Shown here in pieces: positions 10,832 to 23,900 of a stretch of 64,000 bases of DNA. Below the pieces are notes generated by a model. That model worked only from the letters and a program-made list of their open reading frames with translations. It did not search any database and was not told where the DNA came from. The translations under genes were made by a program, and so were the position numbers. Source of the DNA: Verpa conica (Eukaryota; Ascomycota; Pezizomycetes; Pezizales; Morchellaceae). How positions within the stretch are numbered: the first letter of the stretch is position 1; every line of letters starts with the position of its first letter. The stretch spans positions 744,001 to 808,000 of the forward strand of contig JAUFSD010000022.1 in the NCBI GenBank assembly GCA_033030425.1, in the 5' to 3' direction.

Positions 10832-13800
10832 TTTTAACAGTGGGAGAGATTGATTAATTAGAGGGAAGATGACTTCCAGCCTTCGGTTTGGAGAGTTGGA
10901 GGGGGGCTTGGTGTTAGTGTTTCTAGAAAATGATGAGAATGGTGCTGGTGATGAATCAATGGTGACTGAACGGCAATTAAGAAGTAAATAAAGAGAAGAT
11001 GGATGAAACACTTTGATGGAAGAGTGATCGATGATGGACAATGCAGCAGATATGTATGTTTCCTACCACTGTATGTATTCTGAGTCTGCGGGCGGCGGGC
11101 GGAATGGCGGAATAATGGCGGGGGCCTGACCCAGTGGAGAGACACGACTAACCTAGGACTGTATTCCAATTCTCGAAGGGGAAACGGTCTCGCGGTCTGT
11201 TAGCCTGTCGTTGAATCTCTTGCCTTGGTTTTCCTTGAGGTTTTGCTTGGCGGGCAGAGACCGAATCCTGTTGAGTTGTTCACCTACCCTCTTATGTATG
11301 GACTGAGCTGTGTAACCACCACCGCCCTCTCGTTGGCTACGTCAACAGCAACGGCTGGAGTCTCACTGCTAGATCGGAGTAAGGATCGAGGGAGTGCAAA
11401 TTTTTACAGCGACCGGCAAGATTATTACAAAAACGTGGTAAAGGGTTCTATTGGTCTTTCAAGTTCTCGGCGAAGGTTCTGGTAGTGGTACTGGCCATAG
11501 AGCCCTGCCTGTAAGCCTTTGTTTCTACAATAATCTTAATCACTGTACGCTACCAAACATACTGAGGCTACGACGCACAATCTAATCAGGGCGATACACA
11601 TATTATTCAGCACGCGGGTCCCTGCCAAGTGTGCCTTACCTTACCCCACGGCTTCACCCCACGTCTCGGGGGGGCCGGGGAGCATAGTTATACTAGTAGA
11701 TCGCAGGTTCTGGGTGGTAATAGCATTAGTATTCAAGACAAGATTTAGGGGGCCCAATTACAATTATTGGTCAGAATGATCAGGTTTACATGTTGTCCGA
11801 TTGTTTTTCACAATCGGGCCCGATCTAAGCCCACACTTTTCGGTATTTATGTCACGTGAGTGACTTCCTATTGTCAACAATAGGGATGCAATCTATCTGC
11901 AGGCCTGAGGCCATCTCCTATTGACCGGGGGAAAAGAAAAGGATTTTAGATATGTACCTTAAAAAATACATATATGCTCGAAAACTTTCATGTGAATTGT
12001 GTTCTGCCACGCTTTTCAAGGTTCTTTAAAGTCCGGTAGCCATAGTAGCCAAGCTCGCTACCATACAACTGGATGCGGCTCTGCGGGACTCTAACGACGA
12101 CCATAGTCGTGAAATAGGCTAATCCTATTCTCACCCAGGTCTGCATATACTCAACAGCGGATAGTGCAAGGACTTACCCCAAGACCAATCGGCCCACAAA
12201 CTACCAGACCCCAGAATCTCTGCTAAAAAGAAAATCCTGTCACCTGATGGAAGGAAGCGGCATTTCCGCTTATTAGGTGATGCCGCGACGTTTAAATTCC
12301 TAATATACAGGGGTTGACGGTAAGTACCAAGAACTGTCTCCGGTTGAGTCTAAGCTTGTGGTTGGTCTGATAATGTCACGCTGATCACAGAAGTGGTATA
12401 TGAGTTGTGGGCCCAGCCAGAACACAACCTCAGCGCAATTTGACTCACTTACACTGCCAAACGTAAAGCATCAAAAACAAGCTTGAACTACTAACATAAA
12501 GCTAATGTAGGGCAAAAGTCTTTCCACACTTTTGGAGGAGATGCGGAAAGAAGTTCTTGATACTTCCCCCGTACAAATGGTGGGTATCTTAGCAAAGGCA
12601 TTGGGTCCTAAATGTGGCGCAAGCAAATTTTGGGCCTATGGGCATTAAGTTCTCGGTGTTTTGCGTGTACACCTGCTCAATATAGAGACATGTTCTCTAA
12701 GTTATCACCTACGCTGACATCCCTAGAACTAGAGTACCGATGCTTCAGAGCTACAAAACTAATCACATGTGTAATCGTGGAGCTCTTTTGCTAGGCGCCT
12801 CAAACCTGGAAAATGAGAGTGAATTTCAAGCTCCCTATAGTAGGCAAGAAGTCTCTTTTTTTTTTTTACTACTTCATGGTCAGAGCCTTATCTCGGCATA
12901 CTTTCTTGCATATCTATTAAAGCCTTACCTAGGTTCCTTGTAAGAAAGTACGCCTAGATAAAGCTTGCCTAGCTGTCTGCTCTGACCATAAAGTATCGAG
13001 TCAAAACACCATCTATAAGCGTGCTGAACCAGTAAAAAGCACGAGTAATCAGTACTGAAATGGTCTGGATTTTACATGTACCTTTCTCGCAACAATATTC
13101 TCATATCTAACTTTATTTTCGTTATAGTACATATATAATATATGCCTGATAATATGAGGATTAAAGTTGAATAGCTTCCTTATGGGTATGACTATAAGCT
13201 TAAAGGCAAATACGCGGAATATTTGTTAGACCTCCCCTCAGTATCGACTAGCTCCTAGATTCACATCCAGAACCTACTACATGCAAGAACCTCGATTAAA
13301 AGGAGGAGGGGTATACCATTTAAGTTGTCATGTCGTATTATAGAAATTGACATGTAATTTCAGAGGATAGTCTTAACTCTCTCGTTTGGTAGTCTATTTG
13401 TTCCTACAGTCCGATATCCTAAGATTCTTGAACTATAAAATACGTTAAAATATGGGGGTAAGTCTAAGCAGCTAGTATATAATGCTTTATATGTACCTAC
13501 ACCTCTAAGAAAAATGTTGTAAAAGCTGGTGCAGAGGGGGAAGGCCCCCGGCTGTGTGTCTATGGTTGAAAACTGATAAGATAATAGCTATAGATGTCAA
13601 CAGACTGCCCTTGTGAAGGGGTTGAGGAGCACTTATATTGAATAGTACCAACTAAACTGGAAGAATACCTGGGGCAGATTAGTGAACTGTGTTTTACAGT
13701 AGTTATTTGTATATACATGTGTACGAGGAATGAAGTTTGAACGGCTAGGATATTGATTGGCGTGGCTTTACAACTTAACTGCTGTAGATATGTCTTATGC

Positions 13801-15541
13801 ATTCTAAATTCACCCCCGTGTGCCTGTACACTATAAGTTCTGAAGTTATGGCTAGAACCCTTTCCCTTACTCAGCGAGTGATGTTGTATATATGACATTG
13901 TCTATATAAACAAAAATGATCGACGGAACTAAGGTTTTGCACAATGAGTGACTAATCGTAAATACATGGATAAGATTTTGTATACTTTATTACATGTATA
14001 TATTACGGTAGCGACTTCCGAATTAAAACTATCTAGCATGAAGCCCATATTCCAGCTCAGGTCTAAGTACTCTAAGGACCCGTTAGATTTCTGTAATTTT
14101 GCCTAAATGATGCAAAAACTTTATTCAATTGTCTTTGTGAGAACATATATATACGCAAACAGTGTAACTACATGTATTCATGATTTTTGTCTACGTACTA
14201 CTATGCAATGCACATGCAGTTCATTCTCAAAACGCCATGAAATTATAGATACGTATAGATTTAGGGTATCTTTAGTTATTGTCGTCCCGAGGCCTAGGCT
14301 TCTCCTCATAATTAGGTCCCTAATTTAAACCATAGAGTCGAGCGAAGAGTAGCCAGAATAAGCAACTCGCAGAACAAGATTACAATTCTTTAATATTCAA
14401 GAAAGTTATACTAATCTCATCATTATGGCGGGGGCTTGACCTATATGTGCGGGAGAACCTTCATCCTGGCTGAAAACAATCCCATTCGGCTCATGATCCC
14501 TTCTAGTCACTTCAAGAATCATAGCCCTATACATGATCCCTCAATAAAGAGGATACCATGTATCTAAAGTTACGCATATGTAATTAAGCGAGTTTTGTGA
14601 GATTGAACCAAACACCCCTTGAGATAACTAAAGATCATAAATACAGATATACAGAAATTTCCACTAATCCTCTTCACACTCCACTACTTTTGAAGATATG
14701 AACTTATTCCTCCCCCCCCCACCTTCACGTCACACGGACACACCCATAAAATCTCTCTTCTCGCTTCCTGACCACATTTCCCCACTCTCCTGCAGCAACC
14801 ATCCGCTCGCCTCCACGTCCCAATAAAAATCCTTGTACGCTGTACTGGCCCCAAATTTCCAATCAAACACCATCAGCGCCCCCCCTCGATCATCTCGATG
14901 CGTTTTATACAAACAATCTATAAGCAAATAAAACGCCTAGCATTATCTAGTCACTCTGCTTTCTCGTACATGAAGATCAATTTCGTGGATAAGTGCGATA
15001 ATGGCTATTGTTTCGGGGGGTATAAAGAACTAAAGAAATAAAAATAAAATGAGGGGGTATCTATTGGTGATTGATCGATCTACTCTAGTGGGTAACGCAC
15101 GCGTTGGTGAGAGTAGTACTTGCACTTCCTAGCCCACTACGCTTACTATGAATAATGGCGGTAATGTAAAGTGATGCAACGGTAGTAATTATTGGGAGTT
15201 ACTATATAGTCTGGATCGACTGCGATCGATTCCGATTTGGGGGGGGGGTAATAAAATAGAAAAAAGGACTGTCCCTTGAATAGATAAAGAAACTGAAGAT
15301 ACGTCTAGAATGCAGAAAGGAGAGACAACGCCATGAAGAAAAAGCCCACAATTAAAATGTGGTAAAAAAAGAGATACTCTAAAAGTTACGCCCGACTATA
15401 AAGAGTATACCGTTGTCGTAACAGTCATGTTATGCATGTAATCTAACTTTAAGAGGGAAAATTGAAAATAAAACCTAAGAGAGACCCTAAAGAACCGGAC
15501 ATAAACTCCACGGCAAAAAAAAAAAGTCAGTGATAATTCCC
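10832..15541. other. 4.7-kb spacer
   Basis: The first 350 bases should contain the promoter of the DUF2415 gene. The rest is AT-rich with no conserved reading frame. It contains the inverted-repeat structure at 12870-12995, three TACATGTA palindromes (13073, 13991, 14169) and homopolymer runs of C near 14707 and G near 15240. A G-rich minus-strand frame at 14730-14927 has reasonable amino-acid composition but no recognised family. Confidence 0.5.
12870..12995. repeat. imperfect long inverted repeat / fold-back element
   Basis: The left arm 12870-12910 contains TACTTCATGGTCAGAGC followed by a segment with GGCATACTTTCTTGCA. The right arm 12939-12995, read on the other strand, contains TACTTTATGGTCAGAGC, a 15-nt extra stretch, then GGCGTACTTTCTTACA. 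The arms pair over about 40 positions with few mismatches. The centre carries the palindrome CCTAGG near 12928. This may be a small fold-back or MITE-like element or a cruciform-forming site. No second copy was noticed in the window and no clear target duplication was found. Confidence 0.6.
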
Positions 15542-16630
15542 CTAACAAGCCTCCCCCACTATCTCGGGTACTATCCCCGCCTCTCCTACTCCTGTAGCAT
15601 CACAAACTGGTATCCCCTCGGGCGCCTGTAGCGTTGTTAGGTACTCAACATACTTCCGATACCCCCAAACACTATCCTCTACTAGCACCGCAGTATGCAC
15701 GACCTTCACCTCATCCCACCTCTTCTCTAATCCCTTAACCTCAGCCAATGTGAGTCTCTCACACCCACTCACATCCACCTCCCTTAGTACTCCACCTGCG
15801 TCATCTTTCTTCTCTACTCCAAGACGTGACAGCATCTCCCATAGCCAACCAACTCTTACATCTAGCAACCACCGTAGTCCCAACACCTTTACACACCTAG
15901 GGACTCTCCGGATAAGGAACCCTTTTAAGGCACTTTTTGAAAGGCCAAAACAGCCGCTCAAAGATATCTTTTCGAGTTTCTCCCCAGTGGCAATCGCCCG
16001 TAGTGCACCATCTCCAATTTCAGTGAAGTCGAGGATTAGCGTACGGAGGGTTGTACGGTGTGATTTTAGTAAGGCTACTATAACAGGGGTGGTGACTGCA
16101 GTGTTGGAGAAGTTGATGTGAGTTAATGTCCTACTCCTGGCTGATGCGAAGAAGTGGCATAGTTGCGGAGATGCGGAGCGGAGATTGGAGATACTTGTCA
16201 ACGTGAGTGAAGTAAGGTATGGTGATGGTGATGTATGGATAAGTAGTGAGAGGACCGAGTTGGTAGAGATACGGGTTGGTGATATAAACGTGAGGGATCG
16301 AGACGTGGCGAGACGTGAGGAGAGGATTGCTGGAGGGGCATAGTTTGTTAATGAAGGTTGACGGAGGGAGGAGAGATCGAGATTGTGCCAAAGTATGGGG
16401 TCAGATGTTGTATAGTACCACTTTTTAGAGGTTAGTATGCGTAATTGAACTCGAAGGGAGAAAGGAGGAGGTACTTCACGACAGACAAGTGTACTGTTGA
16501 AGAGGTCGTTGTGGGTGAGGTAGGTGAATATATTTAACGTGATTTCGGTGGGAAGTTTGGAGAATATATTGCCGTCAGGTAGATCCAGCTCTGCCCTCTT
16601 AGAAGCACTCAATAAAGGTGATTGAGCCAT
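15542..16630 (-). CDS. F-box / leucine-rich-repeat protein
   Basis: Residues about 24-68 form an F-box: the motif FSKLPTEITLNIFTYL leads to LVCREWYYTTSDPILW when a 54-nt intron at 16474-16421 is removed. That intron (donor GTACCT, branch CATACTAACC, acceptor AAAAAG) is a multiple of three and has no stop, so the unspliced frame also stays open and would insert 18 residues into the F-box. Spliced length is about 344 residues. The C-terminal part has LRR-type strands such as LEKISLSGCFGLS and LREVDVSGCERLT. Proteins of this kind are substrate receptors of SCF ubiquitin ligases, with the F-box binding Skp1; the substrate cannot be read from sequence. The 5' flank is pyrimidine-rich. Confidence 0.85.
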   Translation of the reverse strand: MAQSPLLSASKRAELDLPDGNIFSKLPTEITLNIFTYLTHNDLFNSTLVCREVPPPFSLRVQLRILTSKKWYYTTSDPILWHNLDLSSLRQPSLTNYAPPAILSSRLATSRSLTFISPTRISTNSVLSLLIHTSPSPYLTSLTLTSISNLRSASPQLCHFFASARSRTLTHINFSNTAVTTPVIVALLKSHRTTLRTLILDFTEIGDGALRAIATGEKLEKISLSGCFGLSKSALKGFLIRRVPRCVKVLGLRWLLDVRVGWLWEMLSRLGVEKKDDAGGVLREVDVSGCERLTLAEVKGLEKRWDEVKVVHTAVLVEDSVWGYRKYVEYLTTLQAPEGIPVCDATGVGEAGIVPEIVGEAC

Positions 16631-17663
16631 GGTTCTTTGGTAGTTTGTTTCTCTGCTTCTTTTCTAATTCTCTTCTTTTTCTTCTTCCCTCTTCTTTGCC
16701 TTTATCTTCGTCTTCCTTTCTTTCCCCTACCTTTTAATATAGGTGAAAGCGGACTAGATATAGATAAATCTCGGAAAACTCCGTAAATATAGACTCGGCA
16801 ACACAAAAGATGAAACTTCCCCCCAAAAAAGTGAGGGGCCTTTCGCGTATTTATATCAAATCAGCCCCCACAAAACCTAGAAAGAACCCGATTGCTAGAA
16901 AGGAAGAGGGAGAGAAAAAAAGGAACAACGCAGTAGCACGCATTGACACTTGTTCGTTCCTCCCAAACCTGCGTTTCCACTAGAGCCCTTTTATTCCCGC
17001 CTCTCTCTGATTTGGTGCCTATTCGCGAGCCACAATTGCCCTACATACCAACCTGAGGGGCTCAATCCACAGCTGGACCCATGAACGCAGATCTCCTGTG
17101 GACCGGCGCATCTTACAGGGCGCGGAGGATTTCCCTCTAGTCTGTCAAAACTTGGTTTTTTCTTTTGCTTTTGCTACCTTCGTCATGGGCCGTCGCCGAG
17201 AGGAGGAGGACTTCGGCTCTCTTTGTACGACGTGAACAGGGATGGTTCTCTTTCAACGGGGATGAGGAGTGATTTGATTGGGCAGCCTTAACGAAAAGTC
17301 TTGGAAGGGTGGGATGGTTACCAAACCAATACAGGCACGAATTATTTGCATATGTATGCTTGGTATTCGTACGGTATGTAGTGATACAATACCGGTTGAA
17401 TGGAAGAAGATTGATGGGCACTGCAATTATGCATCATGTTTCTCTTCTTTCTTTTTCTTTCTTTCTTTCTCATAGACGAGAGTTTTACACATACCGTAGT
17501 TTCGACTAAATATCTCGCCAAACCATGGATTATTAGTCGCTTGCTTAACGAGAAGTTGTGATGTAAGGTTATCATGGGCTTATTACCTCGTCTCTTCAAA
17601 CCTAATTGAGCACACGTTTTTGTGTAACCTCGATTCCTTCGCTTCTTTCTTTCCAATCTCAAC
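16631..17663. other. spacer between F-box gene and TIM21
   Basis: Contains the pyrimidine-rich presumed promoter of the F-box gene directly above 16630 and a CTTT-rich microsatellite at about 17443-17470. Short overlapping frames on both strands in 17137-17707 show no family similarity and lie partly in the 3' flank of TIM21. Confidence 0.5.
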
Positions 17664-18650
17664 TTACCATCCCCACTGGACCCCAAATAGACCCTTTTTT
17701 CGGCCACCTTCGCGCTCTGTTTTTGAATCTGCGTTTTCGAGGTAGACGCGGGGTTTCCCTGGGTATCAGGCGTATTAGACGTGTTTCATCGACTATGGGG
17801 GTTGTGATGCGTACCAGAGACGTCAAGGAAGAGGTATTTGTATTCGTAATCGCGTTCACCGGCCCTTTTGACAAGGTGGACATTCACAACACCTTTGTCG
17901 ATGTCACCTTCAACCTATTCTCTCTCTCTTAACATGGATGATAAATTGACCATCTGACTACCCTGGGGGAAGCCATACGTTGAAGTGCATAATTAAATGC
18001 TCCACTCCGTATCTATCTTTCCTCGTCGAAGACCTAACCAATACATCACACGTCACTATACTGCCCTTTACTTGAGAGGATAGAGCAAATAAAAGGGAAG
18101 GACTAACGCAATTGGTCTGTTCCTTGACCACCGATTCGATGTAGGTTCACCATAAGCTTTGATCCTCCTTCCCAATAGACTAGTGCATCGCGGTTCCTCT
18201 CGGATTCGCTTATGGATATGATTGAACCAATTCGCAGCGCTGTCAGGTGCGAAAACGTCGAGGTACAACAGTGTGAACACAGCACCCTACAATAAGAAAA
18301 AGAAATTCCGTCAGATCTTGAGACAGTTAGGGGGGCCTGCTTTGTCTCGGTAGATGCGTATGGGAGGAATGGGCGCTCACAGTCAATGCCATCCCAGTGA
18401 CGATTGTCAATAGGTTAGCCCCGGTACTTGCTGTCCGACCCGCTTTCTGGGTGGTTGAGAGCTCGGCCCATTTCTTGTTTGGGGATCCGCGAGAGATTGA
18501 AATTTGTTGTCTCTGGGGGTCTGCGCTGGTGGGTTGACTAGTAGTAAAAGTGCGGTATTGAGGGTTTGCAGAGATGAGGTTGAGTGCAGCACGTTGAGCG
18601 GTCGTAGAGCGGGCAAGACGAGCGGGCACTGTAGTAAAGGAAGTTGACAT
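17664..18650 (-). CDS. TIM21: mitochondrial import inner membrane translocase subunit Tim21
   Basis: Five exons: 18650-18381, 18286-18108, 18033-17979, 17914-17815 and 17758-17664, giving 232 residues. All introns are GT...AG and the reading frame is continuous. The N-terminus is Arg/Ser-rich without acidic residues over its first 40 residues, as expected of a mitochondrial presequence. KKWAELSTTQKAGRT precedes a membrane segment at about residues 79-101. The intermembrane-space domain follows with IREEPRCTSLLG and IKAYGEP, and the protein ends with YLENADSKTE and a Trp-rich tail. Tim21 is a TIM23-complex subunit that contacts Tom22 and links sorting of presequence proteins to respiratory complexes. 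It is transcribed divergently from GLO3 across a 603-bp gap. Very confident. Confidence 0.95.
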
Positions 18651-19253
18651 TATTGGGCGGAGAAGATTGGGGGGATAGGGGGAGGGGTGGAACTAGGAAT
18701 ACGCTACTGTAATAGCGAGAGCTGTTGGAGGCGGGGAGTGGAGAAGCGGGGGGAGTGGGATGTCTAGGGCTTGTTCTTGTTTTTGCTCTTGCTCTTCTCT
18801 CTTGTTGCTCTGTGGTACCGGTGATCACCGTGTATGAGACTCGCTGAGAATCCCCAACTTAAACGCTGTTTACGAGATACCCGCCGTCCACCTCTTGGGT
18901 ACATACAATACTTGTCTCCCATTAATTTCTAGTTCCTGCACTATAAAACATAGATATTCTCCCTTTATCAGCATCACAGCCTGATAAATTCAAAGATCAA
19001 CCTATTAGAAAGAGAGAAAAATACTATTCTTGATGGCGCTTACCCCACCGTTTACTCTCCCGGTAAACGCTCATCCACTCTCGTAGCTTTGTCAGCATTC
19101 TTTCCCCCTTTGAGGCCACTTTGACCGAGAGACAACGCTCTTCCCCGATCAACCTTCCCCCTCCTCCTAATCTCCTGGAAAATATTCCCCCCTCCGCTGA
19201 CCCCCCACTCCAACGTAACCCCTATAACAAACCCTTAAATTAAATTATTCACA
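18651..19253. promoter_or_regulatory. shared divergent promoter region TIM21 / GLO3
   Basis: A 603-bp interval separates the start codons of the two divergently oriented genes, so it must hold both promoters and both 5' leaders. The TIM21-proximal part is purine-rich on the plus strand, and the GLO3 side is CT-rich up to the start codon. No specific factor site could be named. Confidence 0.6.
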
Positions 19254-20969
19254 ATGAGTCTGTTGGCATCTAAAACCCAGGGTCAAAAGATCTTTGAGAA
19301 GCTAAAGTCTCATCGTTCCAATAAGGTGTGTATGCGTGCGTTGCACAGCACTCCCCCCATTTTCAATGTCCCACAAATAGCTACAGCCGCTGATATCTCA
19401 ACTGCTATGGACAGATTTGTTTCGACTGCGGTGGAAAAAATCCAACATGGGCCTCGGTACCTTTCGGTATCTACCTCTGCCTCGACTGTAGTGCTCATCA
19501 CCGTAATCTTGGTGTCCACATTTCTTTTGTGCGCTCTACAGTTCTTGATCGTAGGTGTTCTCTACTTGAGTAGCTTCTCCACCGGCGAACTAGACACTAA
19601 TTTGTGTGGCCCGGTAAAGAGTGGCAATGGGAACAGCTCAGGACGATGAAGGTCGGTGGAAACGAATCTGCAACAAAATACTTCCAGTCCCACGGTGGTT
19701 CCGCAGCTCTCGCATCCAAGGATCCCAAAGTCAAATATGGTTCTGGTGCTGCTACTAAATACAAAGAAGAGCTCAAGAAGCGTAGTGCCGAGGACGCAAA
19801 ACAGTATGTCCATTTCGATTCCTCTTCTACCTTACCTAAAGCTAATGAACGACCCCTAGGTACCCCAACGAAGTCGTTGTTGAAGGCAGCGAAGAAGCTG
19901 CTGCCCCAGCTGAAGCGGAAGAGGACTTCTTCTCCTCATGGGATAAACCCTCCATTAAGCGACCTACCCCACCCCCCTCCCGCACCGCTACCCCTCCGGT
20001 AATTGGACGTACCTCCTCTCCTCTTGTTGCCAACTCTTCCAACGGTGACGACATTGCTCGATCAAAATCACCACTCACATCCGGTGGTTCTTCGCCGGCA
20101 CCAACCCCTCCCGCCTCTCGCACTACAACCTCCTCTGCCCTGCGCACAAAGGCCGGTGGTGCTTCCGCAGCTGGGGCCCGCCGCACAGGTGTTCTTGGCG
20201 CAAAGAAGGCGCAGAAGCTCGGCGCAAAGAAGGTCACCAGCGGCGATGCCCTTGATTTCGAGGAGGCCGAGAAGAAGGCAAAAGAAGAGGCAGAAAGGAT
20301 TGCCAAGCTTGGCTATAATCCCGATGATGAGGAGAAGGAGACTAAAACCAAGATTCTCAGTCCGACCCCTATAGCGAACACTCCATCACACCAGAGGAAG
20401 AGTAGCGATGCAGAGAGACTAGGGCTACAAATGGGGCGGCTTGGGTTTGGACAGACTGCTGGTACTGCCACGGCGAAGCCGGCTGCGAAGAATATGGGTG
20501 GGTTTGGGTCTGTTGGACCTGTTCGGGCTGCTACTGAAGGTATGATTGACTCTGCTTCTCCTCGAAAAAACCACCCCCTCCCAGTCAGTTTAGATCCTAG
20601 AATTTTGCTGACTCTATAATAGACGACGACGAAAAATACGCTCGCTCTAAATTCGGCGCTCAAAAGGGTATCTCCTCCGACGAGTTCTTCGGAAAGGGGG
20701 CATTCGACCCCGCGGCGCAGTCAGAAGCAAAGACCCGCCTACAAGGGTTTGAAGGTGCTAGTTCTATTAGTAGTAGCCAATATTTCGGTCGTGACGAAGA
20801 GGAGCATGCAACTGGTGCAGGAGACGATTATGGTAGCTTGGAGGTTACAGCGAAGGAATTTGCCAGACGGTTTGCTGGTACTGCAGGTGAGGACTTGGAG
20901 AATGTTGCAGCTGCATTGGGACAGGGTGTTAGTAGGCTGCAGGATGTTGCTAGACAATATATGCGATAA
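19254..20969 (+). CDS. GLO3: ADP-ribosylation factor GTPase-activating protein (Glo3/ARFGAP2/3 type)
   Basis: Five exons: 19254-19325, 19415-19550, 19620-19803, 19860-20539 and 20623-20969; 472 residues. The ArfGAP zinc finger is complete, C26-x2-C29-x16-C46-x2-C49, with the catalytic arginine finger at Arg54 ([14 protein letters not shown]). The domain continues through [14 protein letters not shown] and [15 protein letters not shown] sequence. The middle is Ser/Thr/Pro-rich, then an acidic-basic coiled segment contains [19 protein letters not shown]. The C-terminus has the Glo3 signature repeats ISSDEFFG and ISSSQYFG and an amphipathic end. This subgroup stimulates GTP hydrolysis on Arf1 on COPI vesicles and binds coatomer, acting in Golgi-to-ER transport. 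Splice sites are all consensus (for example GTATGT at 19804). Confidence 0.95.
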
Positions 20970-23900
20970 GAAAATTATGGACATGGACTGGTGGGTAGGA
21001 ATATTTAAGGGTTAGGGTAGACATTTGGAGGCATAAAAGCCATGGCTTAGAGCTATGTCACAACGTGAGATGATGGTTAGTGGGGTTGGGAGGTTTATGA
21101 TCTAAAATAGCGTTTTGTTTTTTGCGTTGGCTATCGTCCATCTTTTTTTTTCGATGTATGGTTGAGGTTTCCTTGTAACTACCACCTTACTTGAATTGCT
21201 TCCTCCTTTCTTGTTATTTATGTTTGCCTGTGTGTTTTCGGTTTCTTGGAATGTAGTAGAATTTATGTAGGAGTGAGGGGAAATGCGACGTTTTAAAAAA
21301 TACTTATATAGGTATAAATATAACATGAATATAAACGCGAGGTAGCGGATTAGTCAATGATTCATGTACTATTCCTTGGCACTCGAGGGATAAAGGTCTT
21401 AGCCGGGGGGTGCGGTCTAATCAAGTAGGTTGATATTGGATATCTAAGACTTTTAAGCACCTAAAGAGGGTGGAAAGGTATCGTAAGATATATAGTGAAA
21501 CCTTATGAAGTGGAGGCGTACTTTAAATTACAGATACAGAGGTAGCTGTGGGCTTAAATACTTGATGAAGGTGGTGGGAGGATGTCATGAGTACGTAGTT
21601 GACATGCTTAGGTGGTAGATGGTATTGCGTCTGGTAAAATGAGATTGCTGAAGGTCAATAACCTCTAAAATAGCGGAGAATTAAGGCGCTCTTGTCGAGA
21701 CGCTTTCTATGTGTGATTCTGGGCTTATATGTTATGAAAGGTGTAGTTTTAGTCATGAGCTATCACTCGATTTAGCACCTAGCCATTATGTGAAAGTTAT
21801 GGAGTAGAGATAGAGTATTCAAGCAGCTTAGCAGACTAGGAGAGTCTGCAGAGAAGCGCTTCCATATCCCATATATATATATATATATCTATAGACCTAT
21901 TGACGATACCCTAAAACCTAATGAAACCCTATTTCAAGCCCTCCATAGGCCTACTCAATATGTAAGCGTCACCATAGCAATACCTGCTAATATACCCACG
22001 CTATACCTAATTAGGTAGCCATATCCCAACACATTAGGTAGGTTTTCTTAATTCACAACACTCACGCTAACGGAGAGTCTGGCTATTTTCTGACTAATAC
22101 CATTCTTAGGAGGATATGGGGGGGGGGTTTTAGAAGAGAACGTGTTAATAGTTTGGTACGCTGTGTACAATCCTATTGGCCCCCCGGAAATGAAGGATAT
22201 ATTAGAATAAAGGTAAATAAAGGGTATTTATATCTGATGTGTGTCAATGCGGGAGGCATACGTGATTTCTCAACTTTTCAGCTGTTAAAATGCATGCTTC
22301 TACATAGTCGTTTCTCCATAGACTGAAGTCTCGGTTCAGAGTTGGTAAGAAGTCATTCCCAAAGTACCCTTGGTTCGAGATACAGTTTTCAATGAATGGT
22401 AGGTCTCATAATACATGGTTAGAGCTAACAATAGTCTCGATAACTTTTGCATATAGTGCAACTTCTCTGATTCTATATCCTTCTGTGGGGTTCTCATGAT
22501 CTGTAATATAAGGGGGTTAACCTGATTGTTTAGAATGTGACCTTGGGACTATAAAGGTATTTTACTAGATTGAACTTACTGAATGCGTATAGTCCGATAC
22601 CTTCTGTAGGACCCCGATTCACGCTCCAATATTGTAGTAATAAGGTGTTGGAAGGGGTATGAAAAGTTGTGTATCGATTGTTTGATATGAATTTCTTTGT
22701 TAGCAATCATCATTCGAATGGTAACCAGGTCTGAATATTCGACCCCAAAAGACCATCTGTGGTTCGGATTTCTCTAGATTAAAGGCGCTGGAGCAAAGTA
22801 TCTAATTCCATACTAGTTTGGATAGTGCTAAGACTTTGAATAGGTTTTCTTGTTGTATGAATGTATCAAGAAGTCTGGAATGATTTTTTATATTTGTGGT
22901 TTTTTATAAAGTAAAAGGGCCCTGAGGCCATTTCGCCCAGTATTTCAACGATCTAGGGTTTCTCTGAGATATCTCACTATATTAATCCGGGATTGGATCC
23001 CCCGGCTAAAATAGTACCCTCGGCCGTAATGGAAAAACTGGGATATTTTAAACCACGTCTTCATTTTAGTAGACATGAGTTTTCATTACTATTAGGTATA
23101 GATGGTAGGTTGAAATACTCGGATTCTTCTAGAAATCTCCGCTACGGCCTATTATCGAGGGGGGGAAATAAAATAAAATAAAATACGGGCCTTGCTACAT
23201 GATAGAGCGCTATGAAGGGCCTTTTTAATACTAGTCGTTTTCGAGTTCCGTAGAGCATACATATCTTGCAGCTGAGTGGCTGTATGCATCATGTTTTAAC
23301 CCCTCCAACCTTTGCACAGTAGTTCCAAGAAAAATTTGGGGTACAGATCCTTAAGTTAGAATACTTTGAGGGCTAAGCTTATGAAGGCCGCTAATATACC
23401 AATATCTAGAGGATAGATATTTTTAGTGGCCATAGCGGTCCGGGTCGCCAGAGGTACCGGTGACTTGACAACCATCAAGAAACTATTCTTTTGAACAGTA
23501 TCAACAATCTGTGTACCATCCCTCAAGATGCAGCATATAGCTATGAGTATGGTTGACCAGGTGGAACTATTTATTTAAGCAGATGGATGGTATACAAAGT
23601 ATTAATTTCTATTCTTTTCACTTTCAATTTTGCACCCCACCCGTTATCATAAGTATCTGGTACCTCAGGCGATCTGGATCGCCATGGCCACCAACCATAT
23701 TGTGTTTAGTTCCAATTATCTTGCAGCTAATAGAATTAAGCACAATCCGCACAAAGAAGAATTCTGCAGCCAAGTGCATGGCCCACGCCCTATCCACGGC
23801 CTACTTTTAAAAATGTCTGTAGTTCTACCGCTGTTGGCGCTAGTGGAGAGATTTCCCAGGTGAATGCCAAAGAGCCGAACGCAAAAACCGATGGTCTCAA

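Noticed and set aside
14684..14927. minus-strand frame containing FDWKFGASTAYKDFYWDVEA
   Set aside because: Looks protein-like, but it is short, with no splice partners or homology recognised; could be a fragment of a lost gene.
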